NCBI GenBank assembly: GCA_029433525.1
Contig: JAQTIF010000001.1
Span: forward strand, 2,170,001 to 2,234,000
Length of the DNA: 64,000 nt
Source: Enterobacteriaceae bacterium ESL0689
GTDB taxonomy: Bacteria > Pseudomonadota > Gammaproteobacteria > Enterobacterales > Enterobacteriaceae
Direction: 5' to 3'
Below the pieces are notes generated by a model. It was not told where the DNA came from. It ran no database searches and worked only from the letters and a program-made list of their open reading frames with translations. This document shows, in pieces, positions 24,115-34,934 of this stretch. The position numbers were made by a program, and so were the translations under genes. The stretch's first letter is position 1. Each line of letters starts with the position of its first letter.

Positions 24115-27100
24115 ATGATTACTATCGATGGTAATGGCGCAGTCGCTTCCGTGGCCTTTCGCGCCAGTGAAGTTATCGCTATTTACCCGATCACTCCAAG
24201 TTCAACGATGGCAGAACAGGCCGATAGCTGGGCTGGCAATGGGTTAAAAAACGTCTGGGGCGATGTTCCGCGCGTGGTAGAGATGCAGTCAGAAGCGGGC
24301 GCTATCGCTGCTGTACATGGCGCGCTACAAACCGGCTCGCTTGCCACCTCGTTTACCTCATCGCAGGGGTTGTTGCTGATGATCCCGACGTTGTACAAGC
24401 TGGCGGGACAACTGATGCCATTTGTTCTGCATGTCGCTGCCCGTACCGTTGCCACGCACGCCCTCTCTATTTTCGGCGATCACTCTGACGTGATGGCGGT
24501 ACGCCAGACCGGATGCGCGATGCTGTGTGCCAGTAGCGTCCAGGAAGCGCAGGATTTCGCGCTGATTGCCCACATCGCCACCCTGAAAAGCCGGGTGCCG
24601 TTTATTCACTTTTTTGATGGTTTCCGCACCTCGCATGAAGTCAATAAAATCACGCCACTGAGCGACGAAACCCTTCAGCGTCTGTTACCGCAGGAGGCCA
24701 TTGACGCCCATCGTCAGCGGGCACTGAATCCGGAGCATCCGGTTATTCGGGGAACCTCCGCTAATCCGGATACCTATTTCCAGTCCCGTGAAGCCACTAA
24801 CCGGTGGTATGACGCGGTTTATGACCACGTTGAAACCGCGATGAACGATTTCGCTGCCGCGACCGGACGGCACTATAAGCCCTTCGAATTTTATGGTCAT
24901 CCACAAGCAGAGCGGGTGATTGTCATTATGGGCTCGGCTATCGGCACCTGTGAAGAGGTGGTTGATGAACTGCTCAAACGCGGTGAAAAAGTGGGGGTAT
25001 TGAAAGTCCGGCTCTATCGTCCTTTTTCTGCCAGCCATTTGCTGGCCGCATTACCCGAAAGCGTGCGTCATATTGCGGTACTCGATCGGACCAAAGAGCC
25101 TGGCGCTCAGGCAGAGCCGTTGTATCTCGATGTGATGACCGCACTGGCCGAGGCGTTTAATCGTGGTGAACGCCAGACCCTGCCACGCACCATTGGCGGA
25201 CGCTATGGCTTGTCATCGAAAGAGTTCGGTCCGCAATGTGTGCTGGCGGTTTTTCGTGAACTGCAGGCGGCTCAACCGAAACCGCGCTTTACTGTCGGAA
25301 TTTACGATGACGTCACGCATCTCTCTCTGCCATTGACAGAAAGTGCGCCACCTGCGGAAGCGAAACTGGAAGCGTTATTTTATGGCCTCGGCAGCGATGG
25401 TAGCGTATCCGCGACCAAAAATAATATTAAGATCATCGGCAATTCAACACCGTGGTTTGCACAAGGTTATTTTGTCTATGATTCCAAAAAAGCGGGTGGT
25501 TTGACCGTTTCGCATTTGCGTGTCAGCGAAAAGCCGATTCGCTCCTCTTATCTGATCGCACAGGCCGATTTCATTGGCTGCCATCAGTTGCAATTTGTCG
25601 ATAAATATCAAATTGTTGAACATCTGAAACCCGGTGGTATCTTTCTGCTCAATACACCTTATGGGAGTGATGAAGCCTGGTCTCGGTTACCCCAAGAGGT
25701 TCAGGGGGCGCTCAATCAGAAACAGGCACGCTTTTTTATTATTAATGCCGCCAGAATAGCGCGCGAATGTGGGCTGGGCGCACGCATTAACACGGTGATG
25801 CAGATGGCCTTTTTCCATTTGACACACATTTTGCCTGACGATAGCGCGCAGCATGAATTGCGCGAGGCGATCGCCAGAAGCTACGCGAGTAAAGGGCAGG
25901 ATCTTGTTGAACGTAACTGGCAGGCGCTGGCAATGGCTCGTGAATGTATCGCTGAAATTCCATTACAGCCAGTGAATAGCACCAGCGCATGCCGTCCTCC
26001 TGTTGTCTCGGATGCCGCCCCCGATTTTGTCAAAACGGTTACCGCTACCATGCTGGCGGGTCTCGGAGATACCCTCCCCGTCTCTGCCCTGCCCCCGGAT
26101 GGCACCTGGCCGCTGGGAACTACGCGCTGGGAAAAACGGAATATTGCTGATCAGATCCCTGTCTGGCAGGAAACGCTGTGTACACAATGCAACCACTGTG
26201 TCGCCGCCTGTCCCCATGCGGCGATACGTGCCAAAGTGGTTCCGGCCGCCGCGATGGCTGATGCACCGGCAACCTTGCACTCACTGGATGTCAAATCCCG
26301 CGATATGCGTGGACAAAAGTATGTCCTGCAGGTTGCCCCGGAAGACTGCACCGGCTGTCGCCTGTGTGTCGAAGTCTGCCCGGCGAAAGATCGTGAAGAT
26401 CCGCAAATCAAGGCGATTAACATGAAGCCACGCCTTGAATATCTTGCGGAAGAGAAAAACAACTATAACTTCTTCCAGCGGCTACCGGAAATTGACCGCA
26501 GTCAACTGGATCGTATTGATATCCGTACCTCACAATTAATTACGCCGCTGTTTGAGTATTCAGGTGCCTGCTCCGGATGTGGCGAAACACCTTATATTAA
26601 ATTACTGACCCAACTGTATGGTGATCGGATGTTGATCGCCAATGCGACTGGCTGCTCATCCATCTACGGCGGGAATTTACCTTCGACGCCTTATACGACA
26701 GATGCACATGGTCGCGGGCCTGCGTGGGCAAATTCACTGTTTGAGGATAACGCAGAGTTTGGCCTCGGTTTTCGTTTATCGGTTGATCAGCATCGCCAGC
26801 GGGTCCTGCGTTTACTGGCTCAGTTTACTGATAAAATCCCCGCTGACCTGTATACGGCTTTGCAGAGTGAAGCCTCTGTCGATGTGCGCCGGAAACAAGT
26901 CGAGGCGTTACGTCAGGCGCTCACTGGTGTCGCCGGGGCGGAACAGCTGTTGAGCGATGCCGATGCGCTGGTGGAAAAATCGATCTGGATCATCGGCGGC
27001 GATGGCTGGGCTTATGATATCGGTTATGGCGGCCTTGACCATGTTCTGAGTCTGACAGAGAACGTCAATGTGCTGGTGCTGGATACCCAATGTTACTCGA

Positions 27101-27624
27101 ATACCGGTGGCCAGGCCTCAAAAGCGACCCCGCTGGGGGCGGTGATGAAGTTTAGTGAGCATGGTAAGCGGCGGGCGAGAAAAGATCCTGGCGTCAGTAT
27201 GATGATGTATGGCCATGTTTACGTCGCCCAGATTGCGCTGGGGGCACAATTAAATCAGACGGTGAAAGCCATTCAGGAAGCGGAAGCCTATCCCGGCCCC
27301 TCGCTGATCATCGCCTATAGCCCCTGTGAAGAACACGGTTATGACCTGGCGTTCAGTCACGATCAGATGCGCCGCCTGACCGCCGCCGGTTTCTGGCCCC
27401 TGTATCGCTTTGATCCACAACGGGCAGCAACAGGAAAACCACCACTGATGCTGGATTCACGGCCGCCATCAGAGGCGCTGGCCGAGACGTTGCTGAATGA
27501 ACAGCGTTTCCGGCGCCTCAACACACAACAGCCGGAAGTGGCACAACAGCTATGGCAGGATGCGGCAGTGAATTTGCAAAAACGCTACGATTTTCTGGCA
27601 CACATGGCCGGTAAGTCAGAATAG
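24115..27624 (+). CDS. ydbK: Pyruvate:flavodoxin/ferredoxin oxidoreductase
   Basis: This enzyme oxidises pyruvate with CoA to acetyl-CoA and CO2, passing electrons to flavodoxin or ferredoxin. I start at ATG 24115 (MITIDGNGAVASVAFRASEV), the conserved family N-terminus, rather than an upstream in-frame codon at 24073. The 1,169 residues hold the pyrimidine-binding domain (IYPITPSSTMAEQADSW), gamma domain, two 4Fe-4S clusters (LCTQCNHCVAACPHAA and CTGCRLCVEVCPAKD, about residues 690-760), the additional cluster Cys (ACSGCGETPY) and the TPP/Mg site (GGDGWAYDIGYGG, then NTGGQASKATP). It is intact. Confidence 0.96.
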   Translation: MITIDGNGAVASVAFRASEVIAIYPITPSSTMAEQADSWAGNGLKNVWGDVPRVVEMQSEAGAIAAVHGALQTGSLATSFTSSQGLLLMIPTLYKLAGQLMPFVLHVAARTVATHALSIFGDHSDVMAVRQTGCAMLCASSVQEAQDFALIAHIATLKSRVPFIHFFDGFRTSHEVNKITPLSDETLQRLLPQEAIDAHRQRALNPEHPVIRGTSANPDTYFQSREATNRWYDAVYDHVETAMNDFAAATGRHYKPFEFYGHPQAERVIVIMGSAIGTCEEVVDELLKRGEKVGVLKVRLYRPFSASHLLAALPESVRHIAVLDRTKEPGAQAEPLYLDVMTALAEAFNRGERQTLPRTIGGRYGLSSKEFGPQCVLAVFRELQAAQPKPRFTVGIYDDVTHLSLPLTESAPPAEAKLEALFYGLGSDGSVSATKNNIKIIGNSTPWFAQGYFVYDSKKAGGLTVSHLRVSEKPIRSSYLIAQADFIGCHQLQFVDKYQIVEHLKPGGIFLLNTPYGSDEAWSRLPQEVQGALNQKQARFFIINAARIARECGLGARINTVMQMAFFHLTHILPDDSAQHELREAIARSYASKGQDLVERNWQALAMARECIAEIPLQPVNSTSACRPPVVSDAAPDFVKTVTATMLAGLGDTLPVSALPPDGTWPLGTTRWEKRNIADQIPVWQETLCTQCNHCVAACPHAAIRAKVVPAAAMADAPATLHSLDVKSRDMRGQKYVLQVAPEDCTGCRLCVEVCPAKDREDPQIKAINMKPRLEYLAEEKNNYNFFQRLPEIDRSQLDRIDIRTSQLITPLFEYSGACSGCGETPYIKLLTQLYGDRMLIANATGCSSIYGGNLPSTPYTTDAHGRGPAWANSLFEDNAEFGLGFRLSVDQHRQRVLRLLAQFTDKIPADLYTALQSEASVDVRRKQVEALRQALTGVAGAEQLLSDADALVEKSIWIIGGDGWAYDIGYGGLDHVLSLTENVNVLVLDTQCYSNTGGQASKATPLGAVMKFSEHGKRRARKDPGVSMMMYGHVYVAQIALGAQLNQTVKAIQEAEAYPGPSLIIAYSPCEEHGYDLAFSHDQMRRLTAAGFWPLYRFDPQRAATGKPPLMLDSRPPSEALAETLLNEQRFRRLNTQQPEVAQQLWQDAAVNLQKRYDFLAHMAGKSE

Positions 27625-27751
27625 TCCTGGTAACAGGAAAACAGACATTACTGGCGGGATTAGGGACAGCGCTGGTGATGTTCGCCACCCTCTGGTCGCA
27701 TTCATGGTGCGACCGGTCAGGTGATAACTGATTAAATTGATTCTTTATTTC

Positions 27752-28678
27752 ATGCCGCAAAATCAAAAGATGAACAAAAAAGAAAAATATAATAGCGATA
27801 AACTGCAAAAACGCTTGCGCCGTCATGTCGGGGAAGCGATCGCTGATTTTAATATGATTGAAGAGGGTGACCGGGTTATGGTTTGCCTTTCTGGTGGCAA
27901 GGACAGCTACACGTTACTTGAGATCCTGCTGAGTCTACAGAAGAGCGCCCCGGTGTCGTTCTCGCTGGTGGCGGTGAATCTCGATCAGAAACAGCCGGGT
28001 TTTCCGGAACATGTTCTGCCGGAGTATCTCCGCCAGCGTGGCGTTGAGTATCAAATTGTCGAAGAAAATACCTACGGCATTGTTAAAGAGAAAATACCCG
28101 AGGGCAAAACCACCTGCTCGCTCTGTTCCCGCCTGCGTCGTGGCATTCTTTACCGGACAGCCAGTGAATTAAACGCAACCAAAATTGCGCTTGGCCATCA
28201 TCGTGATGATATTTTACAAACGCTGTTTCTGAATATGTTTTATGGCGGAAAAATGAAAGGCATGCCGCCGAAACTGATGAGCGATGATGGTCAGCATATC
28301 GTCATTCGTCCGCTGGCTTACTGTCGTGAAAAGGATATTGCACGCTTTGCTGAAGCCAAAGCGTTTCCCATCATTCCCTGTAACTTGTGCGGTTCGCAAC
28401 CCAACCTGCAACGTCAGGTGATTGCCGAAATGTTGCGTGACTGGGATAAACGTTATCCGGGGCGGATTGAGACCATGTTCAGTGCGATGCAAAACGTGGT
28501 GCCATCACATCTCAGCGATGTTAATTTGTTCAACTTTAAAGCGATTAATCATCATTCTGCGGTCGTTGATGGCGGTGATCTGGCCTTTGATCGTGAAGAC
28601 ATCCCGCTCCAGCCCGCTGGCTGGCGGCAAGTGGAAGAAAAGCGTGAACAACGCCTTGATATACGGGAATTAAAATAA
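27752..28678 (+). CDS. ttcA: tRNA 2-thiocytidine(32) synthetase TtcA
   Basis: TtcA thiolates cytidine 32 in several tRNAs using an Fe-S cluster. The start at 27752 ([20 protein letters not shown]) gives 308 residues, close to E. coli TtcA (311); the TTG at 27737 would add five unneeded residues. The PP-loop [10 protein letters not shown] and the paired CxxC motifs TCSLCSR and PCNLCGSQ are present. C-terminally it ends LDIRELK. It stands alone between ydbK and an intergenic repeat. Confidence 0.95.
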   Translation: MPQNQKMNKKEKYNSDKLQKRLRRHVGEAIADFNMIEEGDRVMVCLSGGKDSYTLLEILLSLQKSAPVSFSLVAVNLDQKQPGFPEHVLPEYLRQRGVEYQIVEENTYGIVKEKIPEGKTTCSLCSRLRRGILYRTASELNATKIALGHHRDDILQTLFLNMFYGGKMKGMPPKLMSDDGQHIVIRPLAYCREKDIARFAEAKAFPIIPCNLCGSQPNLQRQVIAEMLRDWDKRYPGRIETMFSAMQNVVPSHLSDVNLFNFKAINHHSAVVDGGDLAFDREDIPLQPAGWRQVEEKREQRLDIRELK

Positions 28679-28685
28679 AGCAATA

Positions 28686-28830
28686 GGTGCCTGGCCCATC
28701 AGGCTATTTTACTTGCCATTTTGTCCCTGGGCAGTGCTCGAAATCCTCACGTACTCCGTGTACGCTGCGGTTTCTCCGCGCTGTCCGTGTCCAAACTGGC
28801 TGCGCCAATAACGCCTGGTGGGCCAGACTC
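28686..28830. repeat. MITE-like intergenic repeat after ttcA
   Basis: Imperfect inverted ends CTGGCCCATCAGGC (28691-28704) and GCCTGGTGGGCCAG (28813-28826) bound about 140 bp without coding potential. The right part (28783-28826, GTCCGTGTCCAAACTGGCTG onwards) recurs at 61048-61092 with few changes. Family and mobility are unknown. Confidence 0.55.
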
Positions 28831-28924
28831 TAAGCCGCCATTCATGTGACAACAGGTAACCAGAATGGGGTTCCGGCTTGCAACCCCTAACATGTAGCTC
28901 AGATATATGAAAGAGAATCAAATT

Positions 28925-29193
28925 ATGTCTGCAAATGCAGTAGTCCGTGCCCGCATCGACGCGCATATTAAAGAAGAGAAGAGGCGACCGTTGTACTGGC
29001 CGCGATGGGACTGACCGTATCCGACGCATTCCGTATTATGCTGACCCGCGTTGCCCGTGAGAAAGCCTTGCCTTTCGAGCCACTGGTGCCGAATGCCACC
29101 ACCCTGGAGGCAATGAAGGAAGCACGACGGGGCGGATTGACGTCGTTCGCTACCGTTGAGGACTTGATGATGGATCTAAATGCGGAAGATTGA
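28925..29193 (+). pseudogene. dinJ: DinJ/RelB antitoxin with 5-bp duplication
   Basis: ATG 28925 opens MSANAVVRARIDAHIKEE, the antitoxin N-terminus. A tandem duplication of AAGAG (28974-28978 and 28979-28983) then shifts the frame. Removing one copy restores EEATVVLAAMGLTVSDAFRI, followed by MLTRVAREKALPFEPL and ATVEDLMMDLNAED to the stop at 29191-29193. The damage is unambiguous. The paired toxin gene is also broken. Confidence 0.85.
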
Positions 29194-29386
29194 GCGAACT
29201 GGCCAGTTCAAACGCGACTATAAATGTGAGGCCAAACGCTGATAAACACTGCGATCACGCGCTTACCGGTAACTGGAAAGACCACCGTGATTGCCACATC
29301 AAGCCAGATTTGGTGCTGATCTACAGGAAACCTGATGATGTGCTGCAACTTGTGCGCATTAGGTCACATAGTGAACTTGGGTTATG
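29180..29386 (+). pseudogene. yafQ: YafQ-type toxin with internal deletion
   Basis: ATG 29180 overlaps the antitoxin end and reads MRKIERTGQFKRDYKCEAKR then stops. The family C-terminus DHALTGNWKDHRDCHIKPDL and QLVRIRSHSELGL follows in another frame up to 29386. Compared with a normal ~92-residue YafQ about 25-30 residues between KREAK and the DHALTG block are missing. With its antitoxin also broken this is a dead module; its decay is matched on both genes. Confidence 0.8.
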
Positions 29387-29521
29387 AGCAGAGCTGATGT
29401 GCTGATATGGATATTGAGAAACAACTATCGTCTTGAGTCCAACCTGGAAAGACACGACAAAGCGCCACCCACGGGCAGCAGCCTTCGGAACAAAGTCTCG
29501 GTAGATCTGAATCCATCGTTG

Positions 29522-30028
29522 TTAGCGGTGTTTTTGTTTACAGGGCAAAAAATTACGCGCAGAAAAAAGATCCTTTCCATTCCCGAGATTATTAATTGAA
29601 TCAGCATGTTCACGCCGATAAATTTCGACACTAACCAAACTTAATTTAGACAAGCTGTAAAACGATACAACATCTTTACTTCGTGGCGATCGCCAACATT
29701 CAGCTTCTGTTTGACATTGTTTTTGCTGTTCATATCCTTCGGCTATCAGGTATTCACGAATTTTACGGGTATCAGTCGTGCCATTGAACTGAATACCATA
29801 GACAAAAGCTTGTGGACCACTGATATTGCTATAACTGAACTCGTAATTGTCAGAGATACGAGGCATTCTTTTCAATAAATCTGGCGTGTAATACTCGTAC
29901 TCACGAGTGTCCATTTGGGTATAATTGGCGCTACTGGCAACCCCCATCTGTATATGCGTCCATACGACCGCCAGCGCAAAAACACCCATGACAGTAACAC
30001 TGAGCAGAATAATGATATTTCGTCTCAT
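29522..30028 (-). CDS. Hypothetical protein with N-terminal membrane anchor
   Basis: The 168-residue product starts MRRNIIILLSVTVMGVFALA, a single membrane segment or uncleaved signal, followed by a soluble part with two Cys (QKQCQTEAECWRS) likely in the periplasm. Possible family traits are VYGIQFNGTTDTRKIREYLI and VSVEIYRREHA. I do not recognise it. It is monocistronic, between a dead toxin-antitoxin pair and zntB, so it may be accessory. The last 20 residues are low in conservation-type features and may be a changed end. Confidence 0.5.
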   Translation of the reverse strand: MRRNIIILLSVTVMGVFALAVVWTHIQMGVASSANYTQMDTREYEYYTPDLLKRMPRISDNYEFSYSNISGPQAFVYGIQFNGTTDTRKIREYLIAEGYEQQKQCQTEAECWRSPRSKDVVSFYSLSKLSLVSVEIYRREHADSINNLGNGKDLFSARNFLPCKQKHR

Positions 30029-30203
30029 AAACCCATCCTGTTGTTACCAGAGCCTAAGACAACAAAAGTCTTATCGTGCTGAGGCAGAATGACGTTTCCA
30101 GACAGTGAGCGGGAATGACTTCCATCAATCATCTTCAGTCCTGATGGGACAGGCACCTGGAAAAATGGCCCGACAACCGAGCCGCTGGGTGATGGTAAAA
30201 AAA

Positions 30204-30223
30204 ACCGGCCTGACTAAGCCGGT
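30204..30223 (-). terminator. Rho-independent terminator of zntB
   Basis: ACCGGC (30204-30209) and GCCGGT (30218-30223) form the stem. On the minus strand it is followed by a run of eight T, the classical arrangement for a gene transcribed leftwards, here zntB. The rest of 30029-30410 contains no gene. Confidence 0.75.
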
Positions 30224-30410
30224 ATTATAAATAATAATAAATTTGCACAATAAACTAAAAGGAAGTAAATCAATTATGGAGTACAACGTTCATCGCTTAA
30301 CGTTGCATTTACCTGCCCGAAGATATTGCCTTGAATAACCAGATGATTTATTGATTTTGCTCAAAAACCATCATGGTTTTACCTTGGGGGAAATATGAAA
30401 GGCAGAATAT

Positions 30411-31394
30411 CTATAACCACTTACTATGATGCAACCATAATGCAACAATAAAAATCAAAAAAACCAACATAATGCAAAATAAATAAAAACCGGCATCCGA
30501 CGAATTACCCGGTATGCCGCCGAGGTTGACGCCAAAGAGTCCGGTGAGAAATGTGCAGGGCAGAAAAACCATCGCCATCAGCGACATCATATAAGTCCGC
30601 CGTGATAATCCTTCCTGCATAATCTGGGCAATTTCATCACTGATAATGGCGGTACGCGAAATACAACCATCGATCTCATCCAGTCCTCTGCCCTGACGAT
30701 CAGCGATATCCAGCATTTGCTGACGGTGAGTATCGCTCATCCACGACAAATGCTCGGTCGCCAGGCGTGAGAATACATCCCGCTGGGGTGCCATATAGCG
30801 GCGCATAACAAGCAGTTGTTTGCGCAATAGTGCCAGCGAACCGCGTGGTGGTATTTGCTGATCCAGTAAATTATCTTCAAAATCGATAATTTGATCGTGT
30901 AACTGCTCAATAAATTCACTGGTATGATCGGTCAGAATATCGCAGGTTTCTACCAGCCAGCTGCCGCAATCCGTCGGGCCAGTGCCCTCCCGGAGATCGC
31001 CAAGAACATCATCCAGCGCCAGTATCTGACGCTGGCGGGTAGAGAGAATGAAACGCTCATCGATATACAGGCGCATCGCGACCAGTTGATCCGGACGTTC
31101 GTCGGTACTGCCATTGATGCAATGGAGCGTAATAAGTACGCCATCGCCGACGCGGGTAAGCCGCGGGCGTGTATCTTCGCCGGATAAGACATCGCGTATG
31201 CTATTGGGTAATAACGGCGTAGAAGCCAGCCATTTTGCGCTGTCCACTTCGGTGTAGTTGAGATGCAGCCAGCAAGGACAACTTTTATCAATCGTGTCAT
31301 TATCTGTCAGTGGTTTTACCCCACCATGACCATCAAGTTGCCATGCAAAAATGGCATCCGGTACATTTAATTCCGATCCTTTAATGGCGTCCAC
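30411..31394 (-). CDS. zntB: Zinc transporter ZntB (CorA family)
   Basis: ZntB is a pentameric inner-membrane transporter of the CorA superfamily that moves Zn2+. The 327-residue product has the long cytoplasmic funnel ([40 protein letters not shown]) and two C-terminal membrane helices flanking the FGVN signature ([15 protein letters not shown]), with a basic tail HHSKWL. The length equals E. coli ZntB. Confidence 0.95.
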   Translation of the reverse strand: MDAIKGSELNVPDAIFAWQLDGHGGVKPLTDNDTIDKSCPCWLHLNYTEVDSAKWLASTPLLPNSIRDVLSGEDTRPRLTRVGDGVLITLHCINGSTDERPDQLVAMRLYIDERFILSTRQRQILALDDVLGDLREGTGPTDCGSWLVETCDILTDHTSEFIEQLHDQIIDFEDNLLDQQIPPRGSLALLRKQLLVMRRYMAPQRDVFSRLATEHLSWMSDTHRQQMLDIADRQGRGLDEIDGCISRTAIISDEIAQIMQEGLSRRTYMMSLMAMVFLPCTFLTGLFGVNLGGIPGNSSDAGFYLFCIMLVFLIFIVALWLHHSKWL

Positions 31395-31642
31395 CCTGCC
31401 TCCATCCGTTAATGCTTATTCCGTAGTCTAGTCAATCATATTGATGCCAGCAATATTCTAGCGGTTACGATGATAAACAACGCTTGCTGGAGGAGTCCCT
31501 GATGACCCTTTTATCCACGCTTTAATCAAATGGTTGCTGGTATACTGGCTCGATCATCCCGCTCCCGCAATAGGATTTGCCGAAGTGATAACGAATGGCA
31601 TACACTGGCTATCATATCAACACGATAGACAGGAAGAGCGTT

Positions 31643-32149
31643 ATGTCACAAACCGTACATTTTCAGGGCAGTTCTGTTGCTGTTAACGGCCTGATTGCCC
31701 AGCCAGGCACCGCCGCCAAACCCTTTACCCTGGTGGCTAAAGATCTCAGCGATGTCTCATTGAGTCAGTTTACCGGCAAACGTAAAGTTCTGAACATTTT
31801 CCCCAGCATTGACACCAGTGTTTGTGCCGCTTCAGTACGCAAGTTCAATCAACTGGCATCCGGACTGGATAACACCGTGGTATTATGCATTTCTGCTGAT
31901 CTGCCCTTTGCCCAGGCACGTTTCTGTGGCGCAGAGGGGCTGAATAATGTCATCACCCTCTCAACATTACGTAGCCCACAATTTATGAACGATTATGGTG
32001 TCGCGATAACAACAGGCCCACTGGCCGGTCTTGCCGCGCGTGCGGTGGTGATTATTGATCAGCAGGATCAGGTGATTTACAGCCAGCTGGTCAATGAAAT
32101 TACTGAAGAGCCGGATTATGACGCGGCGCTGGCTGCATTAAAGAACTGA
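31643..32149 (+). CDS. tpx: Thiol peroxidase Tpx
   Basis: Tpx is a periplasmic/cytoplasmic atypical 2-Cys peroxiredoxin reducing H2O2 and organic peroxides. I start at ATG 31643 ([14 protein letters not shown], 168 aa, same length as E. coli) with GGAAGAG upstream, not at the in-frame codon 31595. The peroxidatic Cys is in [14 protein letters not shown] and the resolving Cys in [11 protein letters not shown]. Confidence 0.96.
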   Translation: MSQTVHFQGSSVAVNGLIAQPGTAAKPFTLVAKDLSDVSLSQFTGKRKVLNIFPSIDTSVCAASVRKFNQLASGLDNTVVLCISADLPFAQARFCGAEGLNNVITLSTLRSPQFMNDYGVAITTGPLAGLAARAVVIIDQQDQVIYSQLVNEITEEPDYDAALAALKN

Positions 32150-32181
32150 CAACATGATATCGTCATATTGCCGTTCAGTGC

Positions 32182-32207
32182 GCTCAGTCTGACGTGGCAG
32201 ACTGAGC
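32182..32207. terminator. Bidirectional hairpin between tpx and tyrR
   Basis: GCTCAGTCTG (32182-32191) and CAGACTGAGC (32198-32207) form a perfect 10-bp stem with a six-base loop between two convergent genes. Confidence 0.65.
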
Positions 32208-32219
32208 GGCCTTATCTGA

Positions 32220-33743
32220 TTATTTCTTCTGATTCAGTCCATATTCCCGCAGCTTGTTAGCAATCGCGGTATGTGAAACACCAAGCCGTTTTGCCAGCTT
32301 ACGTGTACTGGGGAAACGCTGATAAAGCGTGCTCAATACGCTGTGCTCAAAACGGTGAATAATATCATCCAGCGTGCCAGCCAGCGCCTCTTCTCCGGGT
32401 GAAAATGTCACAGCGTCATAATCCGGTAACATTATATCCTGTGGGCGGATCTCATCGCCCTGCAGTTGTGTCAGCGCGCGGTAAACGACATTTTTCAACT
32501 GGCGGATATTACCTGGCCAGTTATAACGCATTAATACGCTGCCGAGATCAGCCGCCAGCCGCGGTGTGGCTATTTTTTGCTCATCAGCCAGTGTGGCGAC
32601 AAAGTGTTCTGTCAGCGGGATGATATCTTGTGGGCAGTCACGTAGCGGCGGTAAACAGATCGTGAGGACATTAAGACGATAGAACAAATCTTCACGAAAC
32701 AGCCCTTTTTGTACTAACTCCACCAGATTTTTTTGCGTTGCGCAAATGACCCGGACATCGACATGTACTTCACTCTCCTCACCCACGCGGCGAAAAGATC
32801 CATCATTGAGAAAGCGCAGTAATTTTGTCTGCATCTGCGCGGACATCTCACCAATTTCATCCAGCAGTACTGTTCCGCCATTGGCTTGCTCAAAGAAGCC
32901 TTTTTTCCCCTGGATCGCATCACCAAATAGTTCGCTTTCTACCGCATTCTCCGGGATCGAACCGCAGTTCAGCGCCAGGTAAGGATGTCGGGATCGTGAG
33001 CTGGCCTGATGGCAAACGTTAGCCAGTAAATCTTTCCCTGTTCCTGTATCACCGCTAATTAATAGCGGTGCGTTAAGCATTGCCAGTTTACGTGCCTGTT
33101 CAACCACATGGCGCATTTTCGGGCTGATGGCGATGATCTGACTAAAAGCATCGCTCTGCTGTGCTGTCCGGGAGGGGAAATGATGCCCGGTGGGGCGCAA
33201 TATCACTACCGCCCCCATGAAAACTGATTCGCCATATTGATGGCCAGAAGAGACCGGAGTGATCTCCAGCATGAAGTTTTGTCCGTTGATGACTAGCGCT
33301 TCGCGATGAACCTGCTGCGGCACCGTTTCCAGCCAGCGCTGAATATTAAAATGGCTGATTAATTGTGCCAGTGGATAATGGTATAGCTGTTGCTGACTTT
33401 GCGCGAACAACTGACAACTGGCGGGATTAGCGTATTCTATTCTGCCTTTGCTGTTCAGCGATAACACCGGTTCCGGCATCGCTACCAGCAAAGCGTTCAG
33501 TGCCAGATGCTCACGTTCAGAGGGCATGCACGGCACCGTGCGCACATCCATGACGCCAGAAATAGAGCGGATCTCCGCCATCAGACGACTAAAACTGGCA
33601 AACTCCAGTTCCGCAAAATTAAGATAAATTCGGCCTTCAGGATCAATATCAATCCCCCGGAGATCGATACTACGCAGAACCAGTAAATCAAGGAGCTCAC
33701 GAGTCAGACCAAGGCGATCTTTACACAACACTTCCAGACGCAT
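32220..33743 (-). CDS. tyrR: Transcriptional regulator TyrR
   Basis: TyrR controls aromatic amino acid biosynthesis and transport. The 507-residue product has an N-terminal ACT domain (MRLEVLCKDRLGLTRELLDL), a PAS region near 80-190, an AAA+ domain with Walker A SGDTGTGKDLL and Walker B TVLLDEIGEM, and a C-terminal helix-turn-helix (STRKLAKRLGVSHTAIANKL). The GAFTGA loop of sigma-54 activators is replaced (DAIQGKKGFFEQA), as expected for TyrR acting with sigma-70. It is close to E. coli in size (513). Confidence 0.95.
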   Translation of the reverse strand: MRLEVLCKDRLGLTRELLDLLVLRSIDLRGIDIDPEGRIYLNFAELEFASFSRLMAEIRSISGVMDVRTVPCMPSEREHLALNALLVAMPEPVLSLNSKGRIEYANPASCQLFAQSQQQLYHYPLAQLISHFNIQRWLETVPQQVHREALVINGQNFMLEITPVSSGHQYGESVFMGAVVILRPTGHHFPSRTAQQSDAFSQIIAISPKMRHVVEQARKLAMLNAPLLISGDTGTGKDLLANVCHQASSRSRHPYLALNCGSIPENAVESELFGDAIQGKKGFFEQANGGTVLLDEIGEMSAQMQTKLLRFLNDGSFRRVGEESEVHVDVRVICATQKNLVELVQKGLFREDLFYRLNVLTICLPPLRDCPQDIIPLTEHFVATLADEQKIATPRLAADLGSVLMRYNWPGNIRQLKNVVYRALTQLQGDEIRPQDIMLPDYDAVTFSPGEEALAGTLDDIIHRFEHSVLSTLYQRFPSTRKLAKRLGVSHTAIANKLREYGLNQKK

Positions 33744-33872
33744 GGGAGTTTTTACCCTAAAAGGCTAATGACGGAGCCATAATAGGATAGTTGCTGGCTG
33801 GCGTGAAGATGGCTGTCAACAATTATTGACACTTTGCCACCGTTAGCGCTGACAGGAATCAAGCGTCAGTTA

Positions 33873-34934
33873 TCAGTCAGTACGGTCAACCGGCGGTTTT
33901 TTTTTCAGTATCTCCTGCAATTGATTGATCAGATCGCGGCGAAAATCGCTCAGCCGCGGTTTATCATGTGCCAGCCACGGCAGTGGGCGGCATAACTCCA
34001 TCGTTTTAATTCCTAAACGTGCCGTTAGTAATCCGATGCCAACCCCCTGAGCCGCACGCGCGGATAATCGCGCCATCAGATCCTGGGATATCCAGTCCAT
34101 ACCCACCTCCTGTACCAGTTCGCTGGCACCGGCAAAGGCGATATTGAGCAGCACCAGCCGAAACAGACGCAGGCGACTGTAATACCCCAGCTCAATGCCA
34201 TATAGCGCGGCAATGCGATTAATCAAACGTAAATGACGCCAGGCAATAAAGGCCATATCGACTATGGCCAGCGGACTGACCGCAATCATCAGCGTCGATT
34301 CCGCCGCTGAGCGGCTGATGATACGTTTTGCCTGACCGTCGATAATCGGCTGCACCAACTGGGCATACAGCATGATGATTTCACGATCATTTTGTGTTTC
34401 GTGCAGCGCCGCCTGCCAGCGTTGTAACGCCGGGTGTGCCGGATCAAGCGCCGCCTGACGAGCCAGTTTTTGACAAAATGCACGCCCCTGGTCTGTACCA
34501 TGACTGTGCAACAACTGCTGAGCTTCATGACGCTCATCTGCCCGCTGACGCAGGTGCCGGAGTCGTCGCCACTCGCTGATAATCGCGCCCACTCCCGCAC
34601 CGACGATCAGGACACTGGCGATCCCCCCGCCCAGCGCAACCCAGTCCTGCTGCTGCCATGCGGTGTGTATCCACTGTCCCCCCTGCACGACCACACTGAT
34701 ACCAAAAATCATCAGCCCGGCAACGACCATTCGCCGCCATAAACTGCGTTTTCCCCCTAACGCCGATTCAACCATCGTTTCTGCACTTTGCGGTGTTTCT
34801 GCTGCATCATCGGGGAGTGGGAAAAAATTTTCTGCTTCGCTTTGCGCAAAGGTATGGGCTGATTTCAGTGACTGAGCGGGGTCACTGTTCAGCGTCACGT
34901 CGAAATCAATACGTGGTTTTAACGATTGGTTCAT
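33873..34934 (-). CDS. ycjF: Inner-membrane protein YcjF (UPF0283)
   Basis: The 353-residue protein has an acidic N-terminus, two membrane segments at about residues 68-90 and 97-118 ([36 protein letters not shown]) and a helical C-terminal domain with conserved [20 protein letters not shown]. The function is unknown, but it is co-induced with the phage-shock genes in E. coli. Its start overlaps ycjX by four bases. Confidence 0.93.
   Translation of the reverse strand: MNQSLKPRIDFDVTLNSDPAQSLKSAHTFAQSEAENFFPLPDDAAETPQSAETMVESALGGKRSLWRRMVVAGLMIFGISVVVQGGQWIHTAWQQQDWVALGGGIASVLIVGAGVGAIISEWRRLRHLRQRADERHEAQQLLHSHGTDQGRAFCQKLARQAALDPAHPALQRWQAALHETQNDREIIMLYAQLVQPIIDGQAKRIISRSAAESTLMIAVSPLAIVDMAFIAWRHLRLINRIAALYGIELGYYSRLRLFRLVLLNIAFAGASELVQEVGMDWISQDLMARLSARAAQGVGIGLLTARLGIKTMELCRPLPWLAHDKPRLSDFRRDLINQLQEILKKKPPVDRTD

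Noticed and set aside
29384..29599. 71-codon plus-strand frame
   Set aside because: It starts at the dead toxin's stop and runs antisense into the hypothetical gene at 29522-30028, with no family features.
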